Shown in pieces: positions 1-4,986 of a stretch of 5,852 nt of DNA. The position numbers were made by a program, and so were the translations under genes. How positions within the stretch are numbered: the first letter of the stretch is position 1; the number at the start of each line of letters is the position of its first letter. The DNA comes from Actinomycetota bacterium (lineage in GTDB: Bacteria; Actinomycetota; Actinomycetes; S36-B12; UBA10799), in NCBI GenBank assembly GCA_003452655.1, contig DMNR01000171.1, positions 7,505 through 13,356 on the forward strand, written 5' to 3'. The notes under the pieces were generated by a model. The model searched no databases and was not told the DNA's origin. It worked only from the letters and a program-made list of their open reading frames with translations.

Positions 1-510
1 GATGAGTTCGCTGAGCAAGGCAGATCCGGCCATCGCGTCCGGCTCTTGTCCAGACGTAAGCAATCGAGTAAATCCCAAAGCCGCCAGTTGCTGATATGCC
101 CTGATCGGCTCGTTCGCCTCGTCGAAGGCCCGGTGAAACGTCACTTCGATGGTCGGATTCGCCGCGCGAGCAATTCCCAACAACGTGGCACATCGGTCGA
201 TATCTACGTCTCCGGACGAATTGAGGATTCCGATCACGAGTCCGGGGAACCCCATAGTGGCGATGGTGTGCACGTCGTCGCGCATCGACGCGTACTCGAG
301 GTCGTCGTAGTTGAAGTCGCCTCCGCGCGGTCGAACCATGGGAAAGACCGGGATCGATACAACGTCGATCGCTGAAATCAGCACACCGAGCGATGGGGTC
401 GTTCCTCCCTCTGGGCGCCCGGCGCACAACTCAATGCGATCGGCACCTGCATGCTCGGCAATGAGCGCGTCTGAGACGTTGTAACAGCAGATTTCGAGTT
501 CACGATGCAC
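1..510 (-). CDS. cutC: CutC family protein (copper homeostasis protein CutC), C-terminus cut off by window edge
   Basis: This is the first 170 codons of a CutC-type TIM-barrel protein; the family is usually about 240-250 residues, so roughly the last third lies beyond the left edge. From memory the match to E. coli CutC is close along the whole visible part: LEICCYN at residues 5-11, GADRIELC at 22-29, EGGTTPSLG at 34-42, PRGGDF at 61-66, GFPGLVIG at 87-94, VTFHRAFD at 123-130 and LLTSGQ at 150-155. CutC is a cytoplasmic protein historically linked to copper tolerance, but its biochemical role is not settled, so the name is a family label rather than a proven function. The GTG start at 510 is chosen because homology begins within four residues of it and no other in-frame start lies nearby upstream. 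It has no Shine-Dalgarno but has a -10-like hexamer exactly 6 bases upstream, suggesting a leaderless message. It diverges from the DUF3145 gene. Confidence 0.93.
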   Translation of the reverse strand, partial: MHRELEICCYNVSDALIAEHAGADRIELCAGRPEGGTTPSLGVLISAIDVVSIPVFPMVRPRGGDFNYDDLEYASMRDDVHTIATMGFPGLVIGILNSSGDVDIDRCATLLGIARAANPTIEVTFHRAFDEANEPIRAYQQLAALGFTRLLTSGQEPDAMAGSALLSELI

Positions 511-516
511 GTGCGG

Positions 517-522
517 ATTATT
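517..522 (-). promoter_or_regulatory. Candidate leaderless -10 element of cutC
   Basis: Read on the minus strand the hexamer is AATAAT, five of six matches to TATAAT. It is separated by 6 bases (CCGCAC) from the GTG start, which would make the G of GTG the first transcribed base. There is no Shine-Dalgarno in this stretch, so the promoter and the start choice support each other. No convincing -35 is seen 16-18 bases further upstream. Confidence 0.5.
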
Positions 523-535
523 GCCGCGCCGATGG

Positions 536-560
536 TTTGTTAGCGCGACACACCAACAAA
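536..560. promoter_or_regulatory. Inverted repeat TTTGTT-N13-AACAAA in the cutC/DUF3145 divergent gap
   Basis: The perfect 6-base arms are at 536-541 and 555-560 with 13 bases between them. It lies in the -26 to -50 region relative to the proposed cutC start, where a regulator could act. Its AT-rich arms stand out against a GC-rich background. It may be chance; no regulator is encoded next to it. Confidence 0.2.
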
Positions 561-590
561 GTGCGGTGCCAAGTCTGTTCTGGACGCAGG

Positions 591-604
591 AGCATGGCTA
601 TGCT
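591..604 (+). promoter_or_regulatory. Possible -10 (TATGCT) for the DUF3145 gene, within a small dyad
   Basis: TATGCT at 599-604 fits the actinobacterial TANNNT pattern and is the best such hexamer between 511 and 703. It would give a leader of about 90 bases. It lies inside the dyad AGCAT-GGCT-ATGCT. No clear -35 is present at normal spacing, so this is weak. The remainder of 511-703 shows nothing else I can name. Confidence 0.2.
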
Positions 605-691
605 GACGCCAGACGCGCACGATCTTGCTCGGCATGTAGGACCAGCCGAGGTGTGGCTTGCAGGACGCTGGGGAAGGCGACCCTGACAGCT

Positions 692-696
692 AGGAG
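692..696 (+). promoter_or_regulatory. Shine-Dalgarno that fixes the DUF3145 start
   Basis: AGGAG is followed by a 7-base spacer and then GTG at 704. It decides between this start and the 61-codon longer open frame from TTG 521, which has no such signal. Confidence 0.8.
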
Positions 697-703
697 ATCT
701 GCG

Positions 704-1240
704 GTGTCTGATTTTGCGCGCTCTGCAAACACGCAGAGCCATGGTTCGCCCCTCCTGAGGGGCGTGGTGTTTATTCATGCCTGCCCTCGTGCGCTCATGT
801 CGCATGTCGAGTGGGCACTGACCAACCTGCTGGGTCCAGGGGTTCGCCTTGAGTGGTCGGCCCAGCCGGTGTTGTCGGGAACTCATCGGGCTGACGTTGG
901 GTACAAGGCGCCACCAGGAACTGCCGGGCGGATTGCCAGTGAGTTGCGGGCGTTCCCGGGTCTGCGGTTCGAAGTAACTCAGGAGCCGAATGGAGCCATT
1001 GAGGGTGAGCGGTACGCCTGCACCCCGTCACTCGGGATCTTCCGGGCGGCGATGGGTCCCCACGGGGATGTCGTGGTTAATGAAGAACGGCTACGCGGAG
1101 CGTTGGCTCGCGCCGAGTCCGGTGCTGATCTGACTGCCGAAATCAACAACCTGCTCGGTGCTGCCTGGGACGCTGAGCTTGAGACCTTCCGGTACGCAGG
1201 AGAGGGTGCATCTGTGCGTTGGATGCACGAGGTCGGCTGA
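704..1240 (+). CDS. DUF3145 family protein (actinobacterial conserved protein of unknown function)
   Basis: A 178-residue protein, close to the usual 160-170 of the DUF3145 family, which as far as I know is confined to actinobacteria and has no assigned function. Recalled family hallmarks are present in order: GVVFIHACP at residues 20-28, HVEWAL at 34-39, LRFEVTQEP at 87-95, TPSLGIFRAAMG at 107-118, GDVVVNEERLR at 121-131 and LLGAAWDAELETFR at 150-163. There is no signal peptide or membrane segment, so it should be cytoplasmic. The GTG start at 704 follows AGGAG by 7 bases, and an open frame extending upstream to 521 is rejected because the added 61 residues are unlike the family. In some actinobacteria I recall this gene near the fabD-fabH-acpP-fabF cluster, but none of those genes is here. 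The first 19 residues before the conserved domain are encoded by two adjacent RNA hairpins, which is unusual. Confidence 0.9.
   Translation: MSDFARSANTQSHGSPLLRGVVFIHACPRALMSHVEWALTNLLGPGVRLEWSAQPVLSGTHRADVGYKAPPGTAGRIASELRAFPGLRFEVTQEPNGAIEGERYACTPSLGIFRAAMGPHGDVVVNEERLRGALARAESGADLTAEINNLLGAAWDAELETFRYAGEGASVRWMHEVG
720..764 (+). other. Two tandem RNA hairpins in the first codons of the DUF3145 gene
   Basis: Hairpin 1 is GCTCTGC (720-726), loop AAACAC, GCAGAGC (733-739), seven perfect pairs. Hairpin 2 is CGCCCCT (747-753), loop CCTG, AGGGGCG (758-764), again seven perfect pairs, followed by a T-rich but impure stretch (TGGTGTTTATT). They begin 16 bases after the GTG and cover the non-conserved N-terminal codons. 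The stems are directly visible; any role in translation or attenuation is inference. Confidence 0.5.
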
Positions 1241-1245
1241 ATCGG

Positions 1246-1263
1246 CGCGCCACACGTGGCGTG
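1246..1263. promoter_or_regulatory. Dyad CGCCAC-AC-GTGGCG upstream of the MFS gene
   Basis: The perfect 6-base arms are 1248-1253 and 1256-1261. As RNA it could fold as a seven-pair stem (with one G-U) and a CACG loop. It sits just after the DUF3145 stop and where the -35 region of the proposed MFS promoter would fall. It could therefore be an operator for an efflux repressor, or a terminator lacking a T-tract. No T-run follows, which weakens the terminator reading. Confidence 0.35.
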
Positions 1264-1270
1264 AACCCAC

Positions 1271-1276
1271 AATGAT
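1271..1276 (+). promoter_or_regulatory. Candidate leaderless -10 element of the MFS gene
   Basis: AATGAT (four of six to TATAAT, with the key A at position 2 and T at position 6) ends 6 bases before the GTG start at 1283. No Shine-Dalgarno precedes that GTG. The hexamer lies in the loop of a small CCCA/TGGG inverted repeat (1266-1279). Confidence 0.4.
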
Positions 1277-1282
1277 GGGCGC

Positions 1283-2830
1283 GTGTCAGAGTCACTAGCG
1301 TCCGCAGAAGCGCAGACGGAGAAGGATCCACGCCGCTGGTGGGCGCTGGTAGCTCTGAGCCTTGCGGTGCTGCTCGTTGCGGTCGACAACACGATCCTTG
1401 CCCTCGCCATTCCAAGTTTGTCGGAAAGCCTTTCGCCAACTCCGACAGAGCTGCTGTGGATCGGCGACATCTACTCCTTCGTGCTCGCCGGGCTGCTGGT
1501 CACCATGGGCAACGTCGGTGACCGGGTCGGGCGCAAGAAGCTCCTCATGATCGGGTTGGTGGGCTTCGCCGTGGTTTCGGTCATCGCTGCATTTGCACCA
1601 ACGGCTGAGGCCCTGATCGCGTCGCGGGCCCTGCTGGGTGTCGCCGGCGCGACCCTGATGCCGTCGACACTGTCATTGATTCGAAACACGTTTCTGGATG
1701 CGCGGGAGCGGACGAAGGCGATCGCTGTCTGGAGTGCCGTTGCGGCTGCCGGTGGCGGTCTCGGTCCGCTCATCGGTGGTGTCCTGCTTGAGCACTTCTG
1801 GTGGGGCTCGGTCTTCCTCGTCAACGTTCCCATCGTCATCGTGATCATCGGTATCGGTGCGTGGGCGCTTCGAGAGAGCAAGAACCCGAACCCGGGTCCG
1901 ATCGACATTCTCAGCGTCGTCCTGTCGATGGTCGCGATCCTCGGAACGATCGCGGGCATCAAGGACATCGCGATCCATGGCTTCAGTGATCCGTATCCGT
2001 TCGCGTACCTCGTCATCGGGCTCGTTTCCGGTTACTGGTTCGTCCGAAGGCAGCTAACGCTGGAATCGCCGCTGATCGACATGGAGTTGTTCAAAGTCCC
2101 AGCCTTCAGCGGAGCGGTTGGCGCCGACTTGGTCAGCGTCTTCGGGCTGATGGGCGTCTACTTCTTCCTCGCCCAGCAATTCCAGCTCGTCCAGGGCGAA
2201 TCGCCTTTGCAGTCCGGCTTCCAACTCCTACCTGCCGAACTTGCTGCGCTGGTCGGTGCTTTTGTCGCGGCGCGGGTGATTCGCAAGCTGGGTAGACGAG
2301 CAGCAGTGGCTGGTGGGATCGCTCTGGGTGCAATCGGATTGTTGGGCCTCGGAGTCCTTCACCTTGAAGGCAATCTGTTGGTCATCACCGCCATGGTCTG
2401 CGTGGGCCTCGGCTTTGGGTGTTCTCTCACGGCAACAGCCGATGCGATCCTTGCCGCTGCACCGCCGGAAAGAGCTGGAGCGGCAGGAGCGGTTTCAGAG
2501 ACTGCGTATGAACTCGGCGCTGCGCTCGGGATCGCGATCCTCGGATCGATTCTGGGTGCGTGGTATCGCCATGTGATCGTGATTCCGCCCGGCCTTCCCT
2601 CCGATGCCTCGGCAGCCGTTGAGGAGTCGTTGAGTACTACCGTCGAAGCGGTTCAATCGGCCCCGGCCTCAATCGTCGAGCCGATGCTTGAAGCGTCCAA
2701 GGTGGCGTTCACTGACGCGTTGAGCGTGACCTGCCTCGTCGCTGGAGTGATCTGCGCGATCGCTGCCTACATCGCCTTGCGGGTATTGCCGACCAAGGAA
2801 AACGAGATCGAGCCGGTGGGCGATCATTAG
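1283..2830 (+). CDS. MFS multidrug exporter, DHA2 family (QacA/SmvA/LfrA-like, 14 helices)
   Basis: A 515-residue inner-membrane, proton-driven exporter, the normal length for the 14-helix DHA2 family. Motif D1 with the membrane acid is VAVDNTILALAIP (residues 32-44, D35). LLWIGDIYSFVLAG (57-70) is typical of QacA relatives. Motif A is GNVGDRVGRKK (76-86). Helix 4 has SRALLGVAGATLMPSTLSLIR (114-134). Motif C is GGGLGPLIGG (157-166), followed by FWWGSVFLVNVP. The C-terminal SETAYELGAALG (405-416) and a large loop (about 428-475) before the last helix also match QacA. QacA-type pumps export quaternary ammonium compounds and cationic dyes; the substrate here is inferred only. By alignment from memory, the QacA Asp323 position is Ala322, as in QacB, with an acid E319 nearby. 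GTG 1283 is the first start after an in-frame stop at 1262. The pirin gene starts 4 bases after its stop, implying a shared message. Confidence 0.93.
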   Translation: MSESLASAEAQTEKDPRRWWALVALSLAVLLVAVDNTILALAIPSLSESLSPTPTELLWIGDIYSFVLAGLLVTMGNVGDRVGRKKLLMIGLVGFAVVSVIAAFAPTAEALIASRALLGVAGATLMPSTLSLIRNTFLDARERTKAIAVWSAVAAAGGGLGPLIGGVLLEHFWWGSVFLVNVPIVIVIIGIGAWALRESKNPNPGPIDILSVVLSMVAILGTIAGIKDIAIHGFSDPYPFAYLVIGLVSGYWFVRRQLTLESPLIDMELFKVPAFSGAVGADLVSVFGLMGVYFFLAQQFQLVQGESPLQSGFQLLPAELAALVGAFVAARVIRKLGRRAAVAGGIALGAIGLLGLGVLHLEGNLLVITAMVCVGLGFGCSLTATADAILAAAPPERAGAAGAVSETAYELGAALGIAILGSILGAWYRHVIVIPPGLPSDASAAVEESLSTTVEAVQSAPASIVEPMLEASKVAFTDALSVTCLVAGVICAIAAYIALRVLPTKENEIEPVGDH

Positions 2831-2834
2831 TGGT

Positions 2835-3602
2835 GTGACTGCTGCAGATGCTGCCTCGACTGTGATCCAACGTTCCACCGACCGGTTCACCACTGCGGTG
2901 CCGTGGCTTGATTCTCATCACTGTTTCTCATTCGGGCCTCACTACGACCCCGACAACACTCACTTCGGGCTCCTACTGGTTTCAAATGATGACGTCGTTG
3001 CCCCAGGGACGGGATTCGACACGCATCCGCACCGAGACATGGAGATTGTCACCTGGGTGCTGTCGGGTTCTCTCGTCCATCAAGATTCGCAGGGAAACAA
3101 CGGCGTGATCTACCCAGGATTGGCGCAACGCATGAGTGCTGGGCGAGGGATCCTTCACTCGGAAAAGAATGATTCCTGGACGCTCACCGGCACGCCCGCG
3201 CACTGCGAGCCAGTTCACTTCATCCAAATGTGGGTAATCCCGGATGCTCACGGCATCGACCCTGGCTACGAGCAACTCGACATCAATACGCAACTCGACG
3301 CCGGGGGATTGGTGGTGGTCGCCAGCGGGCTAGAACAGCACCGCAACGACCGAGCAATCCGGATCCGGCAGTCACAGGCGGGCCTATTAGCCGCCCGGTT
3401 GCAGGTAGGCGAACGACTGGTTCTACCCGATGCCCCCTTCTTGCATGTGTTTGTTGCCGACGGTGAAGTCGCGATCGAGGGCGGGCAGCACCTAACCGCT
3501 GGTGACGCGTGTCGGCTGCGGGATTCCGGAGGTATCCGGGTCACAGCAGGTGCAACAGGTGCCGAAATCCTGGTGTGGCAGATGTATGCCGAATTGGGCT
3601 GA
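2835..3602 (+). CDS. Pirin family bicupin (YhhW/YhaK-like; possible quercetin 2,3-dioxygenase-type protein)
   Basis: A 255-residue two-cupin protein, slightly longer than E. coli YhhW (about 231). The N-terminal cupin holds WLDSHHCFSFGPHYDP (residues 24-39), GFDTHPHRDMEIVTWVLSG (60-78), HQDSQGN (82-88) and MSAGRGILHSEKN (100-112). The four metal ligands correspond to H64, H66, H108 and E110, matching His56/His58/His101/Glu103 of human pirin, so metal binding should be intact. The C-terminal cupin (about 155-255) carries no metal-binding set, as is normal. Some bacterial pirins oxidise quercetin in vitro, but natural substrates are mostly unknown. It is cytoplasmic, with no signal peptide. The GTG start lies 4 bases after the MFS stop with no proper Shine-Dalgarno and no -10, so translation is probably coupled to the exporter. 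That linkage suggests a role in handling the same toxic compound, but this is inference. Confidence 0.92.
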   Translation: MTAADAASTVIQRSTDRFTTAVPWLDSHHCFSFGPHYDPDNTHFGLLLVSNDDVVAPGTGFDTHPHRDMEIVTWVLSGSLVHQDSQGNNGVIYPGLAQRMSAGRGILHSEKNDSWTLTGTPAHCEPVHFIQMWVIPDAHGIDPGYEQLDINTQLDAGGLVVVASGLEQHRNDRAIRIRQSQAGLLAARLQVGERLVLPDAPFLHVFVADGEVAIEGGQHLTAGDACRLRDSGGIRVTAGATGAEILVWQMYAELG

Positions 3603-3603
3603 T

Positions 3604-3615
3604 CTCGTTGCCGAG
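3604..3615. other. Very short hairpin in the 13-base convergent gap
   Basis: CTCG-TTGC-CGAG spans the junction between the pirin and VOC stop codons and is followed by the palindrome AGCTAGCT (3614-3621). It is only four pairs with no T-run, so it is at best a weak bidirectional terminator. No better terminator is visible for either convergent gene. Confidence 0.15.
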
Positions 3616-4086
3616 CTAGCTGCGTTCGAGTGTGGTGGCCACGGCTTGCGGCGATCCGATCTGCTCGGCGAGCGCAACGATGATGCCTTCAGGTCCCCGC
3701 ACGTAGCAGAGGCGATAGAGATCTTCGTACTGCGCAATGTCCCCCAGCAGGTCGGCGCCGCGGGACCGCAAGCGCGCGACCACGTCGTCGATGTCTTGCA
3801 CGGCGAACATGATGCGGCGGATGCCCAAGGCATTCGGTGAGGTGTGCCCTGCACTAACGGACGCTGGTGATCGAAACCTGGTCAGTTCAATGCGGCTCTG
3901 CCCGTCTGGAGTGCGCATCATTGCGATGTCGACCTCGACGCCTTCGAGTCCCACAACTCGATCGACCCACTGCCCTTCGACTGGCATCTCGACCTCGAGT
4001 GCAAGGCCGAGCTCAGTGAAGAACGAGATGGCATTTGCTAGGTCGTCAACAACGATGCCGACGTGGTCCATGCGCAGAATCGTCAT
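3616..4086 (-). CDS. VOC superfamily protein (glyoxalase/bleomycin resistance/dioxygenase fold)
   Basis: A 156-residue cytoplasmic protein with two beta-alpha-beta-beta-beta modules, the usual single-domain VOC layout. Module 1 runs from MDHVGIVVDDLANAISFF (residues 6-23) to SRIELTRF (64-71). Module 2 runs from IRRIMFAVQDIDDVVARL (89-106) to GPEGIIVALAEQIG (131-144). The usual metal ligands of module 1, H8 and E67, are present. Their counterparts in module 2 align with R91 and A138, so that half-site looks lost. Members of this subfamily are often labelled glyoxalase or lactoylglutathione lyase, but without four ligands I would not claim that activity. The ATG at 4086 gives homology from residue 4 on; a second ATG at 4071 (residue 6) is too late. 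It lies 60 bases downstream of the IclR gene on the same strand, so it may be partly co-transcribed, but TAGGCT ending 6 bases before the ATG suggests its own leaderless promoter. Confidence 0.9.
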   Translation of the reverse strand: MTILRMDHVGIVVDDLANAISFFTELGLALEVEMPVEGQWVDRVVGLEGVEVDIAMMRTPDGQSRIELTRFRSPASVSAGHTSPNALGIRRIMFAVQDIDDVVARLRSRGADLLGDIAQYEDLYRLCYVRGPEGIIVALAEQIGSPQAVATTLERS

Positions 4087-4092
4087 TGCCCC

Positions 4093-4098
4093 AGCCTA
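4093..4098 (-). promoter_or_regulatory. Candidate leaderless -10 element of the VOC gene
   Basis: On the minus strand TAGGCT fits TANNNT and is followed by GGGGCA and then ATG at 4086, a gap of exactly 6 bases. A Shine-Dalgarno reading of GGGG is possible but would leave only 2 bases before the start, which is too close. Confidence 0.4.
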
Positions 4099-4146
4099 GT
4101 AGGGCGCGACTTGCGTCCCATTCATCCGGAGCGTTGGGCTACTCGA

Positions 4147-4878
4147 TCACCGCGAATCAACGGTGGCACCAAGGCGCATCGCATCGCTGAGCTTGCGGGC
4201 TGCCTCCTTCACAGCCGGGCCGTACTTCTGGCCAGGGGACCGCGTCAGCCGCTCGATGGGACCGCTGATGCTGACTGCTGCGATCACCTGTCCTGATGCC
4301 CTCACGGGGGCAGAGACGCTGGCTACCCCAGGTTCGCGCTGCCCGACACTTTGGGCCCACTGCAGTTGCCGAACCTTCGCCAGCGCCGCCGCGGAGAACC
4401 GGGCTCCGCGCAGTTCCTGCTGAAGTGTTGCTGAGTCCTCCCAGGCGAGTAGGACTTGCGCGGCAGAGCCCGCTTTCATGGGTAACACCGTGCCGACAGG
4501 CACGGTGTCGCGTAGGCCCGAGGTGAGTTCGGCCGACGCGATGCACACGCGATGCTCGCCTTGGCGGCGGTAGAGCTGCGCGCTTTCCCCGGTGGCGGAT
4601 CGCAGGCCGGACAGAATCGGACCCGCTGCTGCGATCAGGCGATCTTCGCCGCGAGCGGAGGAAAGTTCACCCAGGCGGGGGCCAAGTACGAAGCGCCCAC
4701 TCGCGTCGCGGCCGATCATTCGATGATGCTCAAGAGCGATCGCGAGGCGATGGGCAGTTGGGCGGGGTAATCCGGTTGCTGCGGTCAGGCCTGCGAGGTT
4801 GGCAGGTCCAGCCTCCAAGGCGGTCAGGATCAGGACGGCTTTGTCGATGACGCCGACCCCGCTGCTAAAAGTGTCCAT
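4147..4878 (-). CDS. ndgR: IclR family transcriptional regulator, NdgR/LtbR type (leucine biosynthesis control)
   Basis: A 243-residue regulator, close to the roughly 240 of Streptomyces NdgR and Corynebacterium LtbR, and very similar to the NdgR sequence I remember. The N-terminus is SGVGVIDKAVLILTALEAG (residues 6-24). The winged helix-turn-helix has recognition helix ATGLPRPTAHRLAIALEHH (34-52) and wing GRFVLGPRL (61-69). The IclR effector domain (about 75-235) contains GESAQLYRRQG (97-107), GLRDTVPVGT (121-130), MKAGSAAQVLLAW (134-146), WAQSVGQREPGVASVSAPVR (174-193) and SISGPIERL (203-211). LtbR/NdgR proteins control leuCD and some other amino acid genes, and divergence from leuC here fits exactly. 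The ATG at 4878 is preferred over an open frame reaching GTG 5076, since that 66-residue extension is unlike the family and overlaps leuC. There is no Shine-Dalgarno; a leaderless promoter is proposed. The symbol ltbR would serve equally well. Confidence 0.93.
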   Translation of the reverse strand: MDTFSSGVGVIDKAVLILTALEAGPANLAGLTAATGLPRPTAHRLAIALEHHRMIGRDASGRFVLGPRLGELSSARGEDRLIAAAGPILSGLRSATGESAQLYRRQGEHRVCIASAELTSGLRDTVPVGTVLPMKAGSAAQVLLAWEDSATLQQELRGARFSAAALAKVRQLQWAQSVGQREPGVASVSAPVRASGQVIAAVSISGPIERLTRSPGQKYGPAVKEAARKLSDAMRLGATVDSR

Positions 4879-4884
4879 AAAGTG

Positions 4885-4890
4885 ATACTG
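4885..4890 (-). promoter_or_regulatory. Candidate leaderless promoter of the IclR gene (-10)
   Basis: On the minus strand CAGTAT is followed by CACTTT and then ATG at 4878, a gap of 6 bases. A -35-like TTGCTA (minus strand, 4909-4914) lies 18 bases upstream, four of six to TTGACA. No Shine-Dalgarno is present. The hexamer is part of one arm of the operator dyad, so the regulator would block its own promoter. Confidence 0.45.
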
Positions 4891-4896
4891 ACATCT

Positions 4897-4902
4897 CAGT
4901 AT
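4897..4902 (+). promoter_or_regulatory. Possible leuC -10 (CAGTAT)
   Basis: Because the operator is symmetrical, the plus strand also carries CAGTAT, which could serve leuC with a leader of about 78 bases. No -35 is clear. An alternative is TTGCGT (4923-4928), 17 bases, then TACTCA (4946-4951), whose -10 is poor. I cannot decide between them. Confidence 0.25.
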
Positions 4903-4973
4903 GTGAGATAGCAACTCGCCTTTTGCGTTCGAGTGACGCACGCTGTACTCACCAAAGAACTCCGTTACTGGTG

Positions 4974-4979
4974 AAGGGA
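4974..4979 (+). promoter_or_regulatory. Shine-Dalgarno of leuC
   Basis: AAGGGA lies 7 bases before ATG 4987 and fixes the leuC start. This contrasts with the divergent regulator gene, which has none. Confidence 0.75.
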
Positions 4980-4986
4980 ACTGGTC

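Larger units (their letters stand above)
4885..4909. promoter_or_regulatory. Nested operator dyads between the IclR gene and leuC
   Basis: Two overlapping perfect inverted repeats are visible. The first is ATACTGA-CATC-TCAGTAT (4885-4902, arms of 7). The second is ATCTCA-GTATG-TGAGAT (4893-4909, arms of 6). On the minus strand 4905-4894 reads CACATACTGAGA, which differs at one position from the C. glutamicum LtbR motif CA(T/C)ATAGTGxGA as I remember it. Location and similarity make this the likely binding site of the adjacent regulator, acting on both divergent promoters. Binding itself is inferred. Confidence 0.7.

Noticed and set aside
46..375. 109-codon plus-strand open frame
   Set aside because: It lies wholly antisense to cutC, whose match to the family is clear along the same stretch; its composition is not protein-like.
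521..703. Upstream extension of the DUF3145 frame to TTG 521
   Set aside because: The extra 61 residues are rich in Arg, Ser and Cys, unlike the family, with no Shine-Dalgarno at 521, while GTG 704 has AGGAG at ideal spacing.
1244..1251. GGCGCGCC palindrome
   Set aside because: A simple GC palindrome of the kind expected by chance in this base composition; it has no partner copy or context.
979..2016. Minus-strand open frames of 163 and 181 codons opposite DUF3145 and the MFS gene
   Set aside because: They are antisense shadows: Ser, Thr, Ala and Arg-rich, no recognisable domain and no start signals, while the plus-strand genes are certain.
3502..4099. Plus-strand open frames of 112 and 120 codons over the pirin end and the VOC gene
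   Set aside because: They are antisense to the VOC gene, which has clear family motifs; no domain is recognisable in them.
4910..4986. T-box or classical leucine attenuator before leuC
   Set aside because: The leader is too short, has no specifier or terminator stem and no Leu codon run; control by the adjacent IclR protein explains the region better.
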